A DNA stretch of 64,000 nt from Todiramphus chloris collaris (GCA_025345505.1 JANVCC010000021.1:2027743-2091742), one strand, 5' to 3'; numbered from the stretch's first letter, positions 1 to 48,200 are shown. Numbers and translations: made by a program. The notes: generated by a model not told the origin, from the sequence alone.

Positions 1-199
1 CTTAATTATGTTACCCTGTTTTATGTTTTAAGCTGTCTTCTAGAGTTTGGTCAAAGAAATGAAACATTCATGTGGATAAAAGTTGATGCTTATAGTGGCA
101 ATAATACCCTGTCCTCACTTTCCACCTTTCTTAACTCTTTGTGTTGCAACGACTTCAAATAACAAGCAATTCTGAAAGGTTTTGTATCTGTATTTGCAG
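1..199 (+). other. UBE3A intron, upstream part
   Basis: Intronic sequence ending in the acceptor tatttgcag. Nothing else is recognisable in it. Confidence 0.8.
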
Positions 200-34584
<34,385 letters not shown>

Positions 34585-35114
34585 TAAAGATAAGAAAAGG
34601 GATTAAAAAAAAAAAACGATGGTGATGATGTCCCTGTCCAAAAAGGCCATAAGAATAGTGAGCTACAGTAGTCACCTGTGTTTGTGCCTCCCTTCTTTAA
34701 TGGGGACATTGGGCTGGAACAGCAGATTTCAGCTGCTTATATGAACAAAATCTTTATTTTTTCTTTTAGCGTGAAAGTGTTACATATTCTTTCACTTGTA
34801 TGTACAGAGAGGTTTTCCTGAATATTTATTTTAAGGGTTAAATCACTTTTGCTTGTGTTTATTACTGCTTGAAGTTGAGCCTTTTTGAGTATTTACAAGA
34901 AAACAAACTGTACTCTCCCAAGGAAAATATTGCCATCATTTGTAGATCATGTAACCTTCAAGTATGTGCTATATTTTTGTCCCTGTATCTAATCAAATCA
35001 AGAACTGTACTTTTTGAAGAGTTTGCTTTTGAAACTTGAAGTCTTGGAAAACAGTGTGATGCAATTACTGCTGTTCTAGCCCCCAAAGAGTTTCTGTGCA
35101 AAACCTTAAGAATC

Positions 35115-35120
35115 AATAAA
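35115..35120 (+). promoter_or_regulatory. Poly(A) signal AATAAA, UBE3A
   Basis: Canonical hexamer about 530 nt after the stop codon. Use is inferred. Confidence 0.5.
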
Positions 35121-35229
35121 GATGGAAGGGAGAACTTGGAATGTTAAATTGCAGCCTTGAGAACTTTACTTTAGTCACAGCACAACGATTAAAATTCATT
35201 TCACTATATGTTGTCTTCACATGTCTTGT

Positions 35230-35235
35230 AATAAA
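35230..35235 (+). promoter_or_regulatory. Poly(A) signal AATAAA, UBE3A
   Basis: Canonical hexamer about 645 nt after the stop, followed by a gtgttttt-type stretch. One of four candidates. Confidence 0.5.
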
Positions 35236-35663
35236 CTGTGTTTTTAATTAGGAGACATTTCTTAGCATATGAAAGGGTAGAAATTTTTAGTTACTTTTTT
35301 AAAAACAGAAGTTTACTGGGGAAAGTGCATTTTCAACTGAACAGCTTTAGAGTAGGGAGTGAAGTGTTTGGGAAAAAAAAAAAAATAGGAAGTTTTTGCT
35401 ATATTATAAACAAAGCATGTGGAAGTGCACTTAAAATGAAGTTTTATTCTTAATTGCCTATTATGTTGACATTTTAAATAGACAATCCAAAGTCTTCCCT
35501 ACGTGTTCTGTCATCACCATTTATTTAATGAATTGTTTCCTCCTTATCAAGGCACATGATCAGTGTTGCAACATAATCTAAAGGGATGGCTACTGCATTT
35601 TTAATCTCATCTAACGATAAGCAAAATTGAGGCCTACTTCATGTTGTACACTTCCAACCATTA

Positions 35664-35669
35664 AATAAA
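35664..35669 (+). promoter_or_regulatory. Candidate distal poly(A) signal AATAAA
   Basis: Canonical hexamer 1.08 kb after the stop; could end a longer UBE3A 3' UTR. Confidence 0.35.
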
Positions 35670-36093
35670 CTGTTAGAAAGCAAGCACTAAGGTGATGTTC
35701 ATCTACTCCATCAAGTAATGGGTAGGTTTTTTTAATTTAACTCTACAAATCATATCGGAAATAAATCCTTTACCTTTCGTAGTCTGTGTTTTAATGTTAA
35801 TTTCTCCTGTTGCAATACGTGCTGGAGGGATGCTGCTGTGTTTAAGCCCAGGCCTAACTGGCCCATCTCTTTTTTTTCCCAGTCCAAGCTGCAGCAGGGA
35901 TGCAGAGCTGAGCTTGTGCCTTGACAATTGCTATAACTGACTCCGACTGATCCAAACCCATGACTGTGTGGAATTGGCATTAAAAGGCGTAGTTTGGAAA
36001 TCCTTGGAAGAAAGAAAAGATGTCTTTCAGGACTATTTTAATAAATTCTTTCTAGTAATAGAAACAGACAACTGTCATGTAACTATGATGCTG

Positions 36094-36099
36094 AATAAA
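36094..36099 (+). promoter_or_regulatory. Candidate distal poly(A) signal AATAAA
   Basis: Canonical hexamer 1.5 kb after the stop, followed within 20 nt by gaccttgtttttc, a plausible GU/U-rich element. Confidence 0.35.
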
Positions 36100-37349
36100 A
36101 CAGTGACCTTGTTTTTCACCACGGTTCAGTGAAAAAGAAAACAAGTGACTCCCTGACTTTGGTAAATTGGATGTTCAATTATTTGATTAGAAAACACTGT
36201 AGTACAGCAGAATTTGAGGGTTACAGGTACGTAGAACCTCTCCAGAAGTGAAACGGTAGCGATGTGGGGTCCAGCCACCTTCCCCCTCCCACATCCAAGC
36301 CAGTGCAAGACTGCCCATCCCAAAACGTGCTGGGAAGGGAGAAGTGCTGGCTGCCTTCTGGCCTTCGATCTCCAGGGGGCACGTGGGCCATGCCTCCTTG
36401 AACATTCACCTCCTCGCATGCCCTCGAAGAAGAAAAACACAAGCTACCCCACCTCTCGGCAGAGCGGCCGATTCCTTCGGATCCGGAGCATCTTTGGGTG
36501 TAGGTGGTGAGAGCAGGATTCACCGAGTGCCTTGAGGTGTTTTGTGATAAGTGTGAACCACGTCGTGATGCTCCCGGGTGGTATGTACTATGGCACTCAT
36601 GGAATACTGTCAAGCTCTGTCCCTATAACTTGTTTTCTCCTCTTGCAGCTCGGGATGGTGGTTATGCCCAGTTAAACGTGGAAGATTCCTGTTGGGTTTT
36701 TTATACAGGTCCAAAAGCTGGGAGGGCAGGGTGATGGAATAGCAATACAAAAGTTCTCTTAACTGAAGTGCTGTCGTTGTAAATATGCTTTTTCTGTCTC
36801 CCTTTTAGCATTAAAATTAGAATAACACATAATCGTGTTGGCCTTTAAAAGCCTAAGTTGTTTGTCAAGGAATCCTTTCCAGGTAAGATAAAAGTACTTC
36901 GTATTTGATGGATTTCCCAGGTAAATATTTACTGCTTCTCCCCCAAAATGCCACTGAATTGAACCCTTATCTCCTTAGCAGTGTTATAAATGTGCTAATT
37001 GTCCAGCAGCAGCAGTTAATAACGTTTAAAATACAAACATCTTGGAAGTCTTGTAGCTGCAGGTGGCTCTCCTGCCCTACAGAAGTTCCAGTCAGTCTTC
37101 TGTTGCTGGAAACTTTTGTCAGAGTGGGGGAAATGCCATTTAAGTTCTTTTTTTTTCCCTATGCTCCAGGCACACCTGAAATGTCTTTCACCTTCACTTA
37201 CTCTTTCAGCAGCGTTTAGCAAATTTTAAGCTCTACAAATTTTACCTCAAACTTGTGTGTCACTGGAATACCTTTGAGTGAGAGAGAGGACTCCGAAGGT
37301 AGCAGCCTGATGCCCATGTGCTGATGCTTTTCTTCTCTGGGTGCCCTTT

Positions 37350-37807
37350 GGAGAGACAAGGACCTACTGGAGAGAGTCCCGACGGAGGCTATGAGGATGA
37401 TGAAGGGACTTGAGCATCTCCCCTATGAAGACTGAGGGAACTGTGGCTGTTGAGTCTTGAGAAGCCTGAGAGGGGATCTTATTAATGCCTATAAATATCT
37501 GAGGGGTGGGTGTCAAATAGAAGGGGCCAGGGTCTTTCCAGTGGTGCCCTGGGATAGGACAAGGAATAACAGGTACAAATTTCAGCATAGAAGGTTCCAC
37601 CTCAACAGGAGGAGAAACTTCTTCACTGTGAGAGTGCCAGAGCCTGGCCCAGGCTGCCCAGAGAGGCTGTGGAGTCTCCTTCTCTGGAGACTTTCCAACC
37701 CCCCTGGCTCTGTTCCTGTGTGGGCTGCCCTGGGTGACCCTGCTCTGGCAGGGGGGTTGGACTCCATGATCTCCAGAGCTCCCTTCCAACCCCCACCATT
37801 CTATGAT
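37350..37807 (+). repeat. CR1 LINE, 5'-truncated, about 460 bp
   Basis: ORF2 remnant (SLRGDLINAYKYLRGGCQIE in the frame at 37457) followed by the 3' block and tail accattctatgatt. Confidence 0.92.
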
Positions 37808-40800
37808 TAACACGTTAGCAGAAAAATACCTTTGGCATCTCCGCATTGTCTCCTTTAACAAATGCCTCTCCCAGGGTTTCCTTCTGCACCCCAGTAGACT
37901 GCCAAGGTGTGTCCAGCCTTGGTGCAAAGGGGACATCAGGCTTCTATCTGGATTGCCTCAACAATGAGAGCAATGGAAGATGTGCTGAAAAGTGTGGCTC
38001 GAGTAGTGAACAAAGAGCACTTTTCCCAGAGTCCCTTAGGGGTGAAGGGGTTTGTTCAGTGCTGAGGGTGGGCGTGTTGGCACGGGACTCTGCGTGACCA
38101 GAGCATCACCTCTTAAAAGAGGAAAGCTTTAGTTTGTTGCTAAAATTATTTTAGGAAGAGCCGTCAGAAGCGAGCACAGCTCGGTTCACTAAGGAATAGT
38201 GGTTTGTGAACTGGGCTTATTTTGGGCTCAGCAGGCAGGAGCCTGAGGTGGGACTGTGGCAGCCAAAGAGCCCCTCTCCAGCCCTGTGCTTTCAGGAGAG
38301 CTGATGCTGGGGTGGACTGGTGGTGAGCCCTGGGCTCCCAGCAGCTCTGTTACCACAGGCAATCCAGGCTTCTTGCAAATAGCTGCAGCAGGAGCTTCAC
38401 CCCACACGTCACACCACGCAGCCATGATGCACCTCATGGGCTGAGCCTCCAGGCAGCCTGCACCGTGGGCTACCCAGACACTTGCCCGGGCTTCTGCTCT
38501 GGGAAGCAGGGAGTGGGACCCAGGTTTCCATGCTGCTGCTGTTCAGCAGGAGGACAACCCCCACAGCATCAGCTTTAATGTTCTGTGGCACCACTGTACC
38601 CAGTTACCTCCAGGTAAATTTGGAATCTCAGCAGGGGATGAAAAATTTCCTGATTGTCTCAATAATTTTCAGGGTGAAGACACTTCAGTCAGGCTCAACA
38701 TTTGGGCTGGGCTTTGTTATGCAGAACAGCTCCAGTGTTTCAAGTGAAATGGAGCAAGAATTTCTTCTGAGCTTAGGCATGCAAAATCCAGCCTTTCCCG
38801 ACGAGAGCTTAGCTGATGATGGTTGGTCTCAGAATCACAAGGGTTTGCTGTAGGTTACCTACAGTTCCCACTTGCATTTGTGCACAACTTGATTCGACTT
38901 TCAGAATTACAATTGATGGAAATGATCAAAGTTGGTACCAAATTCATAAGACCATCAAGGACTTGAAGTTAATTTTACTGAGAAATTGTTTTCTGCCATT
39001 ATAAAGGAGAATTTTACTGGCATTTGCCTTTAGACAGGGAACTTCTTACCCAGATGAATTATCTGGAAAAGAGGTGAAGCAATGGCATGTATTTTTCTCC
39101 AGTGCTCCTTCTGAAGGTGTCTTCAAGCTGTTGATTTTTCTGGTTTTATCACTCACAAAACTGCAAAGAGCGTCTGGCTGCCGGCTTGCTCACAGTTACT
39201 TGCTACAGGACCTTGGCTTAACCCTCCAAAGCTGTAAGGTTTCTGTCTTCATAGCTTTGCTTGTCGTTAAATCACCAAGCGAGGGGCTGATCAGCAACTG
39301 GAGGACTCTCCTGCCACTGACATTGCCTCCTGATGTCACCACCTTGTCACTGAACCTGAGAATCTTCCTCCTCCTCTTGTCCAAGAAGTTTCCAGTACAT
39401 CTTTGGTTGAGTTTCTGGTAAGTGATGTTGTGGCCAAGCCTAAAAAGGGGTGGACCAGGGACTGTGTTGAAAGCCACTGGGACAGAGTCCATGGAGCAGA
39501 AAAAGCAACTTTTCCCTTGATGTGTCTGTGGACTGTGGTTCCTGTGAGCTTTTCTCTCTGAAGAGCAGGAAGTGGCATAAGGTAGGCATTGGTTTGGGAT
39601 CCCAGAGCCTCCTTGAATGGAAGGAGGGAATTTTACAGGTAGAAGATTGCAAGTAGAAAAGGTTTATGACCTTTGAAAGCCACAGTCAATTTGTTTTCTG
39701 ATTCCCCCCCCCTTTTAGCCCTAGAGGTTGTTCCTCGGGGGTTTCATGTGTTCCCTACCCCATCCACTCCAGGCAGAGTGGAAGGGAGTGGGGCTTCCCC
39801 ATAAGGGCTTCCCAGGCAGCATCCTCAGGCTCTGGATCATGGATGGGGCTGGGGGGAGGTGGGGATTCCTGGATTGACAGCTTCCCTCAGGAAAGCTGCC
39901 ACAGCTTGAGCTGCCAGATCCATTTAGCACAGAATTCATTTTGCTCCCAGGAATAGGCAAAGGGTTTTTCTGAATGTTATATCATGGGAAAAAGGGTTTG
40001 ATTCTCTCTGTCTGTTCCAGGATGGAAACATGAGTAAAAGATCCAGGAGGCTTTGAAGCCAAGTACAAATGCTGTCATCTCACAAATCTTCAGGATGAGA
40101 AGCACCTCTCCTTTAGTCAGCCTGCCTGCATTATCTCCTTGGACAGCCTGGACTTGGCCTGGCCTGTGAAACCCTCTCATCCTTGTCATCAAGAGGGATA
40201 CAGAAACACAGCCATCTTCCAAACGTTTGTGGGCAAAGGGGAAATGAATGGTTCATTTTTTTTAATGTAAATCAGAGACCTCGTTGGTTGTACCTTAATA
40301 AATAACCAGAAGGAATAAAACTGCAAAGCAGCAGCTGGCCAAGAGAAGAGCATCAAATGCAGGGCTGTTCCTTTCCTGGGCTGTTTCTGCAGCGAGAGCT
40401 GCAGGGCCAAGTTCATCCCCAACCCTTGGCTGGGTGTCAGGGGCTCTCTACAGAGCCAGGGGCTCTTTTGCTGTCACCACCATTTCTGTTCAGTTCATTG
40501 AAGGTTCCAGAGTAGAGCTTTCTCCTGGGAAAGCTGCTGAAGGAATAGCCCGGGACGAGGGGAAAAGGATGGGGTACTGCTTGAGAGCACTTTGGAGAGC
40601 AGCAAGGCTTCAGTTGCTCGCTGCTGGGGAGCAGGGCCTGGGCCTTAGCCCTTCTCCTGGCAAAGCTGACTCCAAGCATGGGCTGGAGCAGGGTGCTGCT
40701 GCTCCCTCAGCTGCACTTGTCCTCCTTTTGTACCTGCAGCAGATGTTTGACCACCCTGAACCTTGTCCAGCGGGTGCCTTGCTTAGCCCAGGCAGCTCAG

Positions 40801-43111
40801 AACACCAGTACCACCCCATGGCTGCCCATTCCAGCACAGGGCAGCTCCTCTACTGGTGTGAAGCGAGGGCTGTGGCCATTAAACCCCTTGGCAGCTTCGG
40901 GGAGTCTCTTCAAACGTTCTCCAAGAGCTGTTCCATTCCTTCCCTTCTCTTGAAGGCCCCTCGTGCCAGGCACTGCCCAGTGCTTTGGGGGGATTTTTGG
41001 GAGGTGATGTGCGTGCACAAGTAGCAGAAAGCTGCAAACACTGCTGGCCACGGCACCATCCCTGCTGTGCCTCCTTCCATGGAGCTTGGGGAGGGGAGGA
41101 CAGGAGATGGGGGGCAGGGGCACGAGGAGCTGGGCAGGGCTCCTCTGCACCCCACGGGGGAAGGTGGGTGGCGGTCAGGCTCCTGTGGTATCCGGAAAGA
41201 CAGCGACGGTGTCAAAACTGGGCCCGGGACCAACTCCCTGTGCCAGCTGCCCTGGGGCGAGAGAAGAACATCCCACTTGGTTTCCTGTCACTTCAGATCT
41301 CTCTTCCAGCTAATGATTTTCTGGGCCGTGTACCACTGACGTGCTCAAAGGCTGCTACAATCCAGCAGGCTGGGGCTAAGAGAAAACACAGAGCTGCTTG
41401 AACGTTACTCAAAATATTTTAATGTACATGCTGCAGCCACGTTAAAGAAGGGGGAAAAATCATGTTACAGAGATGAAGGATGTCCAAGGATGTGATTTCA
41501 TCACAACAAAAAGCTTCAGATTTTGAAGTGTCTGAAGCCAGCAGCATCAAAATAGCTCTTTTTTCTGGCATGGGAAAACCAGGCCAAGAGGCATGGTAAA
41601 GGGAAGAGCAAACTTGTAATTCAGTTGGTAGCTGAAGCTGTTCTGATCCGTTGGGTAGAGGAGCATTCTCGGAGGTTGTGAGGTTTTATTAACAGGTATA
41701 AATAATGCTGTGAACAGTTCTATTTGTATGTACCTAGTGGGTAGGCAGATACTTCCAGAGAACGCTGACTGCTGTAGAACGTGACAATAAGCATGAAACC
41801 CCTGCCAGAGCTGGTGCTTGAGCAACACCATTTTTGGTGTTAACCAGATTTTGGAGGAAAATAAGGACAAGATTCAGCTGATGGTCCAAAACTCCTGAAC
41901 CCCACTTGCCGTGGCTTGGTCTCAGCTACTTCCTAAAGTCCTCGTCACTGGAAATCTTGACAGTAGTGGGTCAGCCCAGCCTACAGTGGATAGCTAAGTC
42001 TAGTTGGCTTCCAGGCTGATGGTAACAGGAGTTTAGAGGTGGGCCATGTGTGGGCATCTACTACCTGATGGGCTCTCTGCTGGTGCTGCTGGCACAGCCC
42101 TGTTCCTCGGTCGCTGTCAGACCCCTCTCTCACCACGCTCGGAAGGAGCCCGGAGCCGAGCGCTTACTCGGAGCAGTTGTGCCCCGTTCAGCGAAGCAAC
42201 GACCGCTTTTCATTTCACCCTCATCCCGGTGGGTTTCTCACCAATTTTCCACCAGGCCACCTCTTCCCATGCGCTGCTAGGGCTCTTCACTCGGGGCTGT
42301 GGGCAGCGAAGAGGCAGAGCTCTGCCCGTGGTAATACCTGGTGTCACTGGAGGGTCCAGCCTCCGTGCCATAGATGCTGAACAGCCTCTGCTACTCTGTA
42401 AGTCAGTGAGGTACCCGAGGATGAAAGGAACATGGGAAAAGCTACACGACAGAAAAATACTGTACAGGAAAAAAATAATAATAAAAAAAAGCCAAGCTGG
42501 TGTCTTCCCAGTGGGAGAACAGTAGAGAAATCCCCTCGGTGGGAGGGGGAGAAGCCTGGAAAGAAACTGGAAGCAGCAGGGTGGAGAAGGTTAAGAGGCA
42601 AAGCCTGAGGTTGCGCTGGGACAGAGCAGGAAACCTCCTCAGTCCCGTTGTGCCCTGAATGTCCCAGCCGGCTGAACGGACCAGACCTGTGTATCCACCT
42701 CTGAGCTAGACCCTTGGCAGAGACAACTACGCAGCGAGTAGAAAAGCAACCAGAGCAAGTAGGCTCCTGTCAGCAGGATGTGAGAACGCGCGGCTTTCGT
42801 TCTCCCTGCTAATGGCAGGCAGTGCTGCAGAGATAAAGCTGGCAGGAGGTGGATCCTGAAATGAACTCGAGAGGAAGAAAACGCAGGCCGAGTGGCAGGA
42901 ATGACTTTGCAACACGGGGCTTGTCCCCCACCCTGGGAATTCACACCCTGCACGAGGGAATTCACTCCACACCCTGCACGCACCCGAGCCCTTGTTCTTC
43001 TTCCCCAGCTGACTGAAGCCACGTTGCCCCAGACGCCTTCCAGCACTGAGCTTTTGGGGGGACTCCCTTCCAAGTGAGGCTTTCACCACTGGGGATGGAG
43101 CTGAGCTTAAG

Positions 43112-43141
43112 AAATAAATAAATACATTAAATTAAATAAAT
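43112..43141. repeat. AAAT-type simple repeat
   Basis: aaataaataaatacattaaa followed by ttaaataaat. Confidence 0.8.
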
Positions 43142-43402
43142 GCAGGGGTCTCTCCCCCTCTCTCCCCAAGCGAAGCGGCTGCAGCTCAGCAAAGGCTGTC
43201 GCAGACCGTGCCAGAAAGGACATGAATTGAGCACTGCCACGCTGTCAGCACGGCCCTTTGTGCAGAGCCCAGCTCGTTACAAAGAAAACTCCAACCTAAA
43301 GCATCCTTTCACCCATGGGCAGGGCTGCGCTGCCGCGTAGCTGGAGCCCAGCTGCGTGCGCGCAGTGAAGGAACCAAGAAGCCCGAGATGTGCATCCATC
43401 CA

Positions 43403-43408
43403 TTTAAT
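43403..43408 (-). promoter_or_regulatory. Candidate CNGA3 poly(A) signal ATTAAA
   Basis: Minus-strand ATTAAA about 395 nt after the CNGA3 stop. It is the nearest hexamer of the two common types that I found; the next candidates are near 41413 (ATTAAA) and 41685 (AATAAA). Confidence 0.35.
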
Positions 43409-43801
43409 CAGCTACCAAGGTAGAGCACGTCCCCTGGAAATGTTGGGGGGAGAAGTTTTAAGCCCTTTAAAAAGACCCAACCCCTTCTGTGAGTCCCAAC
43501 GCCTTCTGGGAAGCGACAACGCGTCGAGACCTGCAGGCGCCACGCGCAACAGGCGTTCCGAGCGTGACTCGTGTGAAAGCCCAGTACAAGAAAAAAAAAA
43601 AGCACCCAAGTGCCAGCCCAAATCTCCCCCTCAGAAGGTACCAGTCTCCTGTTTACAAGCAAATAAACGGCTTCAGTTAAAAATGCTAAAAACCGTTCTC
43701 TTGATACAAAAATAGTGGTGTCTATGTATGCACACCCATATTTACAAACGTTTATGGCTTTCACGACCTTCTCCGATAAATAAGGAAATCTAAATACTCC
43801 A
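43403..43801 (-). other. CNGA3: CNGA3 3' UTR, tentative
   Basis: Sequence directly after the CNGA3 stop codon on the minus strand up to the first candidate poly(A) hexamer. Extent is inferred. Confidence 0.35.
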
Positions 43802-45207
43802 TTATTCCTTTTTCTCCTCAGTTTTTTCCACCTCTCCTTCTCCAACTGATAAGGTGCCGCTGCCGTATTTTTTCACTCTGGTCTCTACTCTGGCAAGTCT
43901 CTGCTTCACTTTTTGTTGAGATGAGGTGTATTCTGCCATGAGCCTCGCGAACCTCGTCTGCAGCGTATCCAGAGCTGTTTCAAGTCTTCCTACTTTTTCT
44001 TCCAAGTCTTTTGGATCAGCTCCTGCTTTTGCCGCTTCCTCATCTATTAAATTGTCTTTCATCAGAATTTGTCGCCCTTTCTCTTCTAGAGCCTTTTTGG
44101 CTTCTGGATATTCCGTGAGGGCTTCCATTAAATCATCTTTAGACAAGCAGAACAAATCGGAATAACCAATACTCCGTATGTTGGCTGTCCTCCTGTTGCC
44201 AGATTTGCTCCCTTTGATGTTCAGGATGCTGATCTCACCGAAGTAGCTGCCATCGCTCAGGACTACAAATTGGGTTATGCCGTCATCCGCCACCACAGCC
44301 AGTTTCCCCTCCTTAATAATGTACATTTCTCTCCCAATATCTCCCTTTTTGCAAATGTAGTCGCCAGGGCTGAAGACCGTAGGCTTCAGTTTCAGCACCA
44401 GCTCAATGAGAAGCCCAGCTTCACAATCCTGGAATATACGGACTTTCTTCAGCGTGTCCAAGTGGACGTTGATGGCAATTTCAGCCTTCAACTTGTCGGG
44501 CAGATTTTTGAGCACTTCCTTCTCATCGACCGTTTTCTTGTTGGTCCAGAGGTAATCAAACCACTTGATAACCCTGGCTTCCAAATCCTTGGTCACTTTT
44601 CGGAAATGCATGTACTGTTTGATGGAATCCACTTTGGCCTGGAACTCTGCCCTGGAGGCATTCATGTTGGAAATCATGGAGCCCACGTTACCGACGATGG
44701 TAGCGAAGATCAGCACACCCACCAGGAAGTCAATGACCACGAAGAGATACTCTTCGTCCTTCACCGGGGGAGGTGTCTCTCCGATGGTTGTCAGCGTCAG
44801 CGTTGACCAGTACAGGCTGTAAATGTACTTCCTGGACAGGCGCCCGTACTCTGGAACGGACACGTTGGGGTAGACCCAAGAGTCTGTTCCAAACCCGATG
44901 ACCTTAGAAATTGCAAAGTATATGCAGGCGTTCCAGTGGATGATGATAAGAATGTATAAGACGAGATTCCCAATACGGAACATGTTTGGGTAATTTGTCC
45001 TGGTTTCGGTACGGTCGAAAAACTCAAAGAGACGCGAAATCCTCAGCAAGCGGTTAAATCGCAGCTCGGGGTAGTTCAGCCCGAACTTCAAATATGCCAG
45101 GTCCGTTGGCAAAAGAGACAGCACATCCAGCTTGAACTGGACAGTCTGGGTGTAATGGTCTCGTAATTTCTTTTCATCCTTCACTAGCAAGCCTTGTTCC
45201 AGGAAGC
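43802..45207 (-). CDS. CNGA3: CNGA3 last exon: S3 to C-terminus
   Basis: A 1406-nt exon, 467 residues and stop. Acceptor (minus) ttcttctttgaag, first codon completed as GGC (GFLEQGLLV). It carries S3 ([16 protein letters not shown]), S4, S5 ([19 protein letters not shown]), the selectivity filter TIGE (44777-44788), S6 ([18 protein letters not shown]), the C-linker ([20 protein letters not shown]), and the nucleotide-binding domain with [12 protein letters not shown] and GNRRTANI, whose Thr contacts cGMP in this family. It ends with [20 protein letters not shown], the trimerising coiled coil. An ATG at 45229 is in frame but lies in the intron, so it is not a start. Confidence 0.98.
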
Positions 45208-48200
45208 CTTCAAAGAAGAAAAATAACATGTTTTACTTGTTAGAAGAAAAAGACCCATCGGGTGCCGAGTGACTTAGAGTTCAGATACCTGAGAACATTA
45301 AAATCTATACTGTTTTGCCTACAGATGTTGACCCACAATGAGTTTATTTAATGAAAAGTGTTTAATTGCAAATTAATATATTTCAAATAAGTTTCAGAGC
45401 TGGTATATAATCACAGACTCATAGAATGGTAATGTTGGAAGGGACCTCTGGAGATCATTGAGTCCAACCCCCCTGCCAGAGGAGGATGACCTAGAGCAGG
45501 TCACACAGGAACAGATCCAGGGGGGGTTGGAAAGTCTCCAGAGAAGGAGACTCCACAGCCTCTCTGGGCAGCCTGGGCCAGGCTCTGGCACCCTCACTGT
45601 GAGAAAGTTCCTCCTTACGTTTCCATGGAAGCTCCTCTGTTCCAGCTTGCACCCGTTGCCCCTTGTCCTGTCATTGGACATCACTGAGAAGAGCAAGGAA
45701 TGCAGTCAGAATTGCCCCACGGAGAAGCTGATGTGGATCACAGTAGCTGCAGGACTACCTAGATCTCAGTTCAAAGCCAGTCCTAGCCCTAAGTGGGGAG
45801 TCATGCTCTTCCCCTGTCCCCAGGGCAGATGAACCTTGCACACCCAGAGGAAAAGGCAGCAGGCACAGGCAGAGCCAGGAGGGGTTGGCAGGGGAGGTGA
45901 CAATGATTTCAGCACTTAAAAGAAGCAACTTCCTTAGCTGAGTGCCTGGAAGTGCAGCAGACACCTGCACCAAAGCCTTCAGGAGATCTCTGCAGCAATT
46001 CTGCAGCTCCAGGTCTGCAAAGCCGACCTTCTAACCACACATTTAAGAGCCACGCAATCATGATCAGGACAGCCCGTGGAGATTTTGCTGCCTTGCACTG
46101 CCTGGGCATGCCCAGTGTCTGCTCGGTTCTTTCCCATCACAGTAACAGTGGAACCGTGGCAGAGAAATTGAATTGGCCCTCCTGGCCAAGAAGGCCAACG
46201 GCATCCTGGGGTGGATCACCAGGGGTGGGTTAGTAGGTGGAGAGAGATTCTCCTCCCCTTCTACTTTGCCCTGGTGAGGCTGCATATGGAATATTGTGTC
46301 CAGTTCTGGGCCCCTCAGTTCAAGAAGGACAGGGAACTGCTGGAAAGAGTCCAGTGCAGAGCCACAGAGATGGTGAAGGGAGTGGAACATCTCCCTGCTG
46401 AGGAAAGGCTGAGGGAGCTGGGGCTCTGGAGCTTGGAGGAGCCTGAGGGGTGACCTCATTCGTGTTCATAAAGATGTAAAGGGCGAGTGTCAGGAGGATG
46501 GAGCCAGGCTCTGCTCAGTGATGTCCAATGACAGGACAAGGGGCAATGGGTGCAAGCTGGAACAGAGGAGGTTCCATGGAAACATAAGGAAAAACTTTTT
46601 TGCTGTGAGGGTGCCAGAGCCTGGCCCAGGCTGCCGAGGGAGACTGTGGAGTCTCCTTCTCTGGAGACTTTCCAACCCCCCCTGGCTCTGTTCCTGTGTG
46701 ACCTGCTCTAGGTGACCCTGCTCTGGCAGGGGGATTGGACTCGATGATCTTTCAAGGTCCCTTCCAACCCTGAACATTCTGTGATTCTGTGTGACATTTT
46801 AACTACAGAGAGGAGATGAAGCCCCTCTCGTCTGCCCCAGACACAGCAGGCCTGTGCTTTAGGCTGCTGGCTGAAAGAAACTTTCCTGTCGAACCAGGTA
46901 CTTGCTAAGTTTAAGGATTTGGCTGGTCATGAGTTGTGTCCTTCCCAGTGCAACAGCATTTTTAGCCGCTGTCTTGTAATGATGTTTCCAGTTTCTCATG
47001 AGCCATAATTAATGTCAAGCTGTCGGCGTGATTTAAAAAGAAAAAGAATAAAAGAAAATGTAAAAATCAAAGATTTAAATGAACTCTCATTTTCGTAATG
47101 ATTTGTGTGTTTCTGGACCCTTCCAAGGGACATGTTGGGGCTGTGTCTCAACCAGTAAACAGAACACACTGGGACATGTTCTCTGGCCCTGAAACCAGCT
47201 GCCACGACAGCTTGTGTTCACACCTGAGTTCTCCCAACCACCTCCAAGGATGACACCATGAACAACACCCAACCTCTGCCGTGCCCAGACGCTACCCAAG
47301 AGACCATCAGCTGGCAGAGACCAAAGCGCACGCTCTGGTGTCCATCAAGGACTATTCGAGCAGTTCACTGGTATGGATCACTGTACATCAGTGCTTAGGG
47401 ATGTAGTATGATTTGTTTAGGTTAAAACAGGTTATCTGTTTAAGGTCTGAACCTGTATCAGCTGGGCACGCTCCAATATGAGATCTTCACTCTGGTGAGA
47501 CCTCACCTGGAGCACTGCGTCCAGCTCTGGAGCCCCTGTTACAGGAAGGCTATGGATGTGCTGGATCGTGTCCAGAGAAGGGCCACCAGGATGCTCAGAG
47601 GGCTGGAGCACCTCTCCTGTGAGCACAGACTGAGAGAGTTGGGGTTGTTCAGGCTGGAGAAGAGAAGGCTCCGGGGAGACCTTAGTGTGGCCTTCCAGTG
47701 TCTGAAGGGGGCTACAAGAAAGCTGGGGAGGGACTTGTTAGGCTGTGGGGCAGTGACAGCACCAGAGGGAATGGATTAAAACTAGAGAGAGGTCAATTCA
47801 GGTTAGACAGTAGGAAGAATTTCTTCCCCAGGAGGGTGGTGAGACACTGGCACAGGTTGCCCAGAGAGGTGGTGGAAGCCCCATCCTTGGAAGTGTTCAA
47901 GCCCAGGCTGGCTGGGGCTGTGAGCAACCTGCTCTAGTGGGAGGTGTCCCTGCCCATGGCAGGGGGGTTGGGACTGGATGAGCTTTAAGGTCCCTTCCAA
48001 CCCTGACAGTTCTATGATTCTATGATTCTCAGCCTATCTGGACTACAGAAAGAGATGGGATGCTGATGAGAACCACTTCACACATGACATGGCATGGTCC
48101 TCACAGCTCCATGAGCTTCACATCTCCTCCAGGAAGGCAGGACCTAAGCAGAGGTGCCTGCCTTAACCCCATACCACCACCCTCCCGGGTCAACTCTGTG

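Larger units (their letters stand above)
34585..35255 (+). other. UBE3A: UBE3A 3' UTR (minimum extent)
   Basis: A/T-rich, no long open frame, with AATAAA at 35115-35120 and 35230-35235. The end is set about 20 nt after the second signal by inference. Further AATAAA at 35664-35669 and 36094-36099 would allow longer forms of 1.1 and 1.5 kb. Confidence 0.6.
35256..43402. other. Gap between the convergent UBE3A and CNGA3 genes
   Basis: About 8 kb. It contains one CR1 (37350-37807) and an AAAT-type simple repeat (43112-43141). From about 36.2 kb the base composition is richer in G+C than in the UBE3A introns, and long overlapping open frames occur on both strands (longest 40434-41024, 196 codons). 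None has a recognisable domain, splice structure or conserved motif, so no gene is called. Confidence 0.65.

Noticed and set aside
40434-41024. 196-codon open frame between UBE3A and CNGA3
   Set aside because: It lies in G+C-richer DNA where long frames occur on both strands at once; the protein is low in structure and resembles nothing I know.
45208-45229. In-frame ATG just upstream of the last CNGA3 exon
   Set aside because: It lies in the pyrimidine-rich end of the intron (MLFFFFE) and would cut S1 and S2 from the channel.
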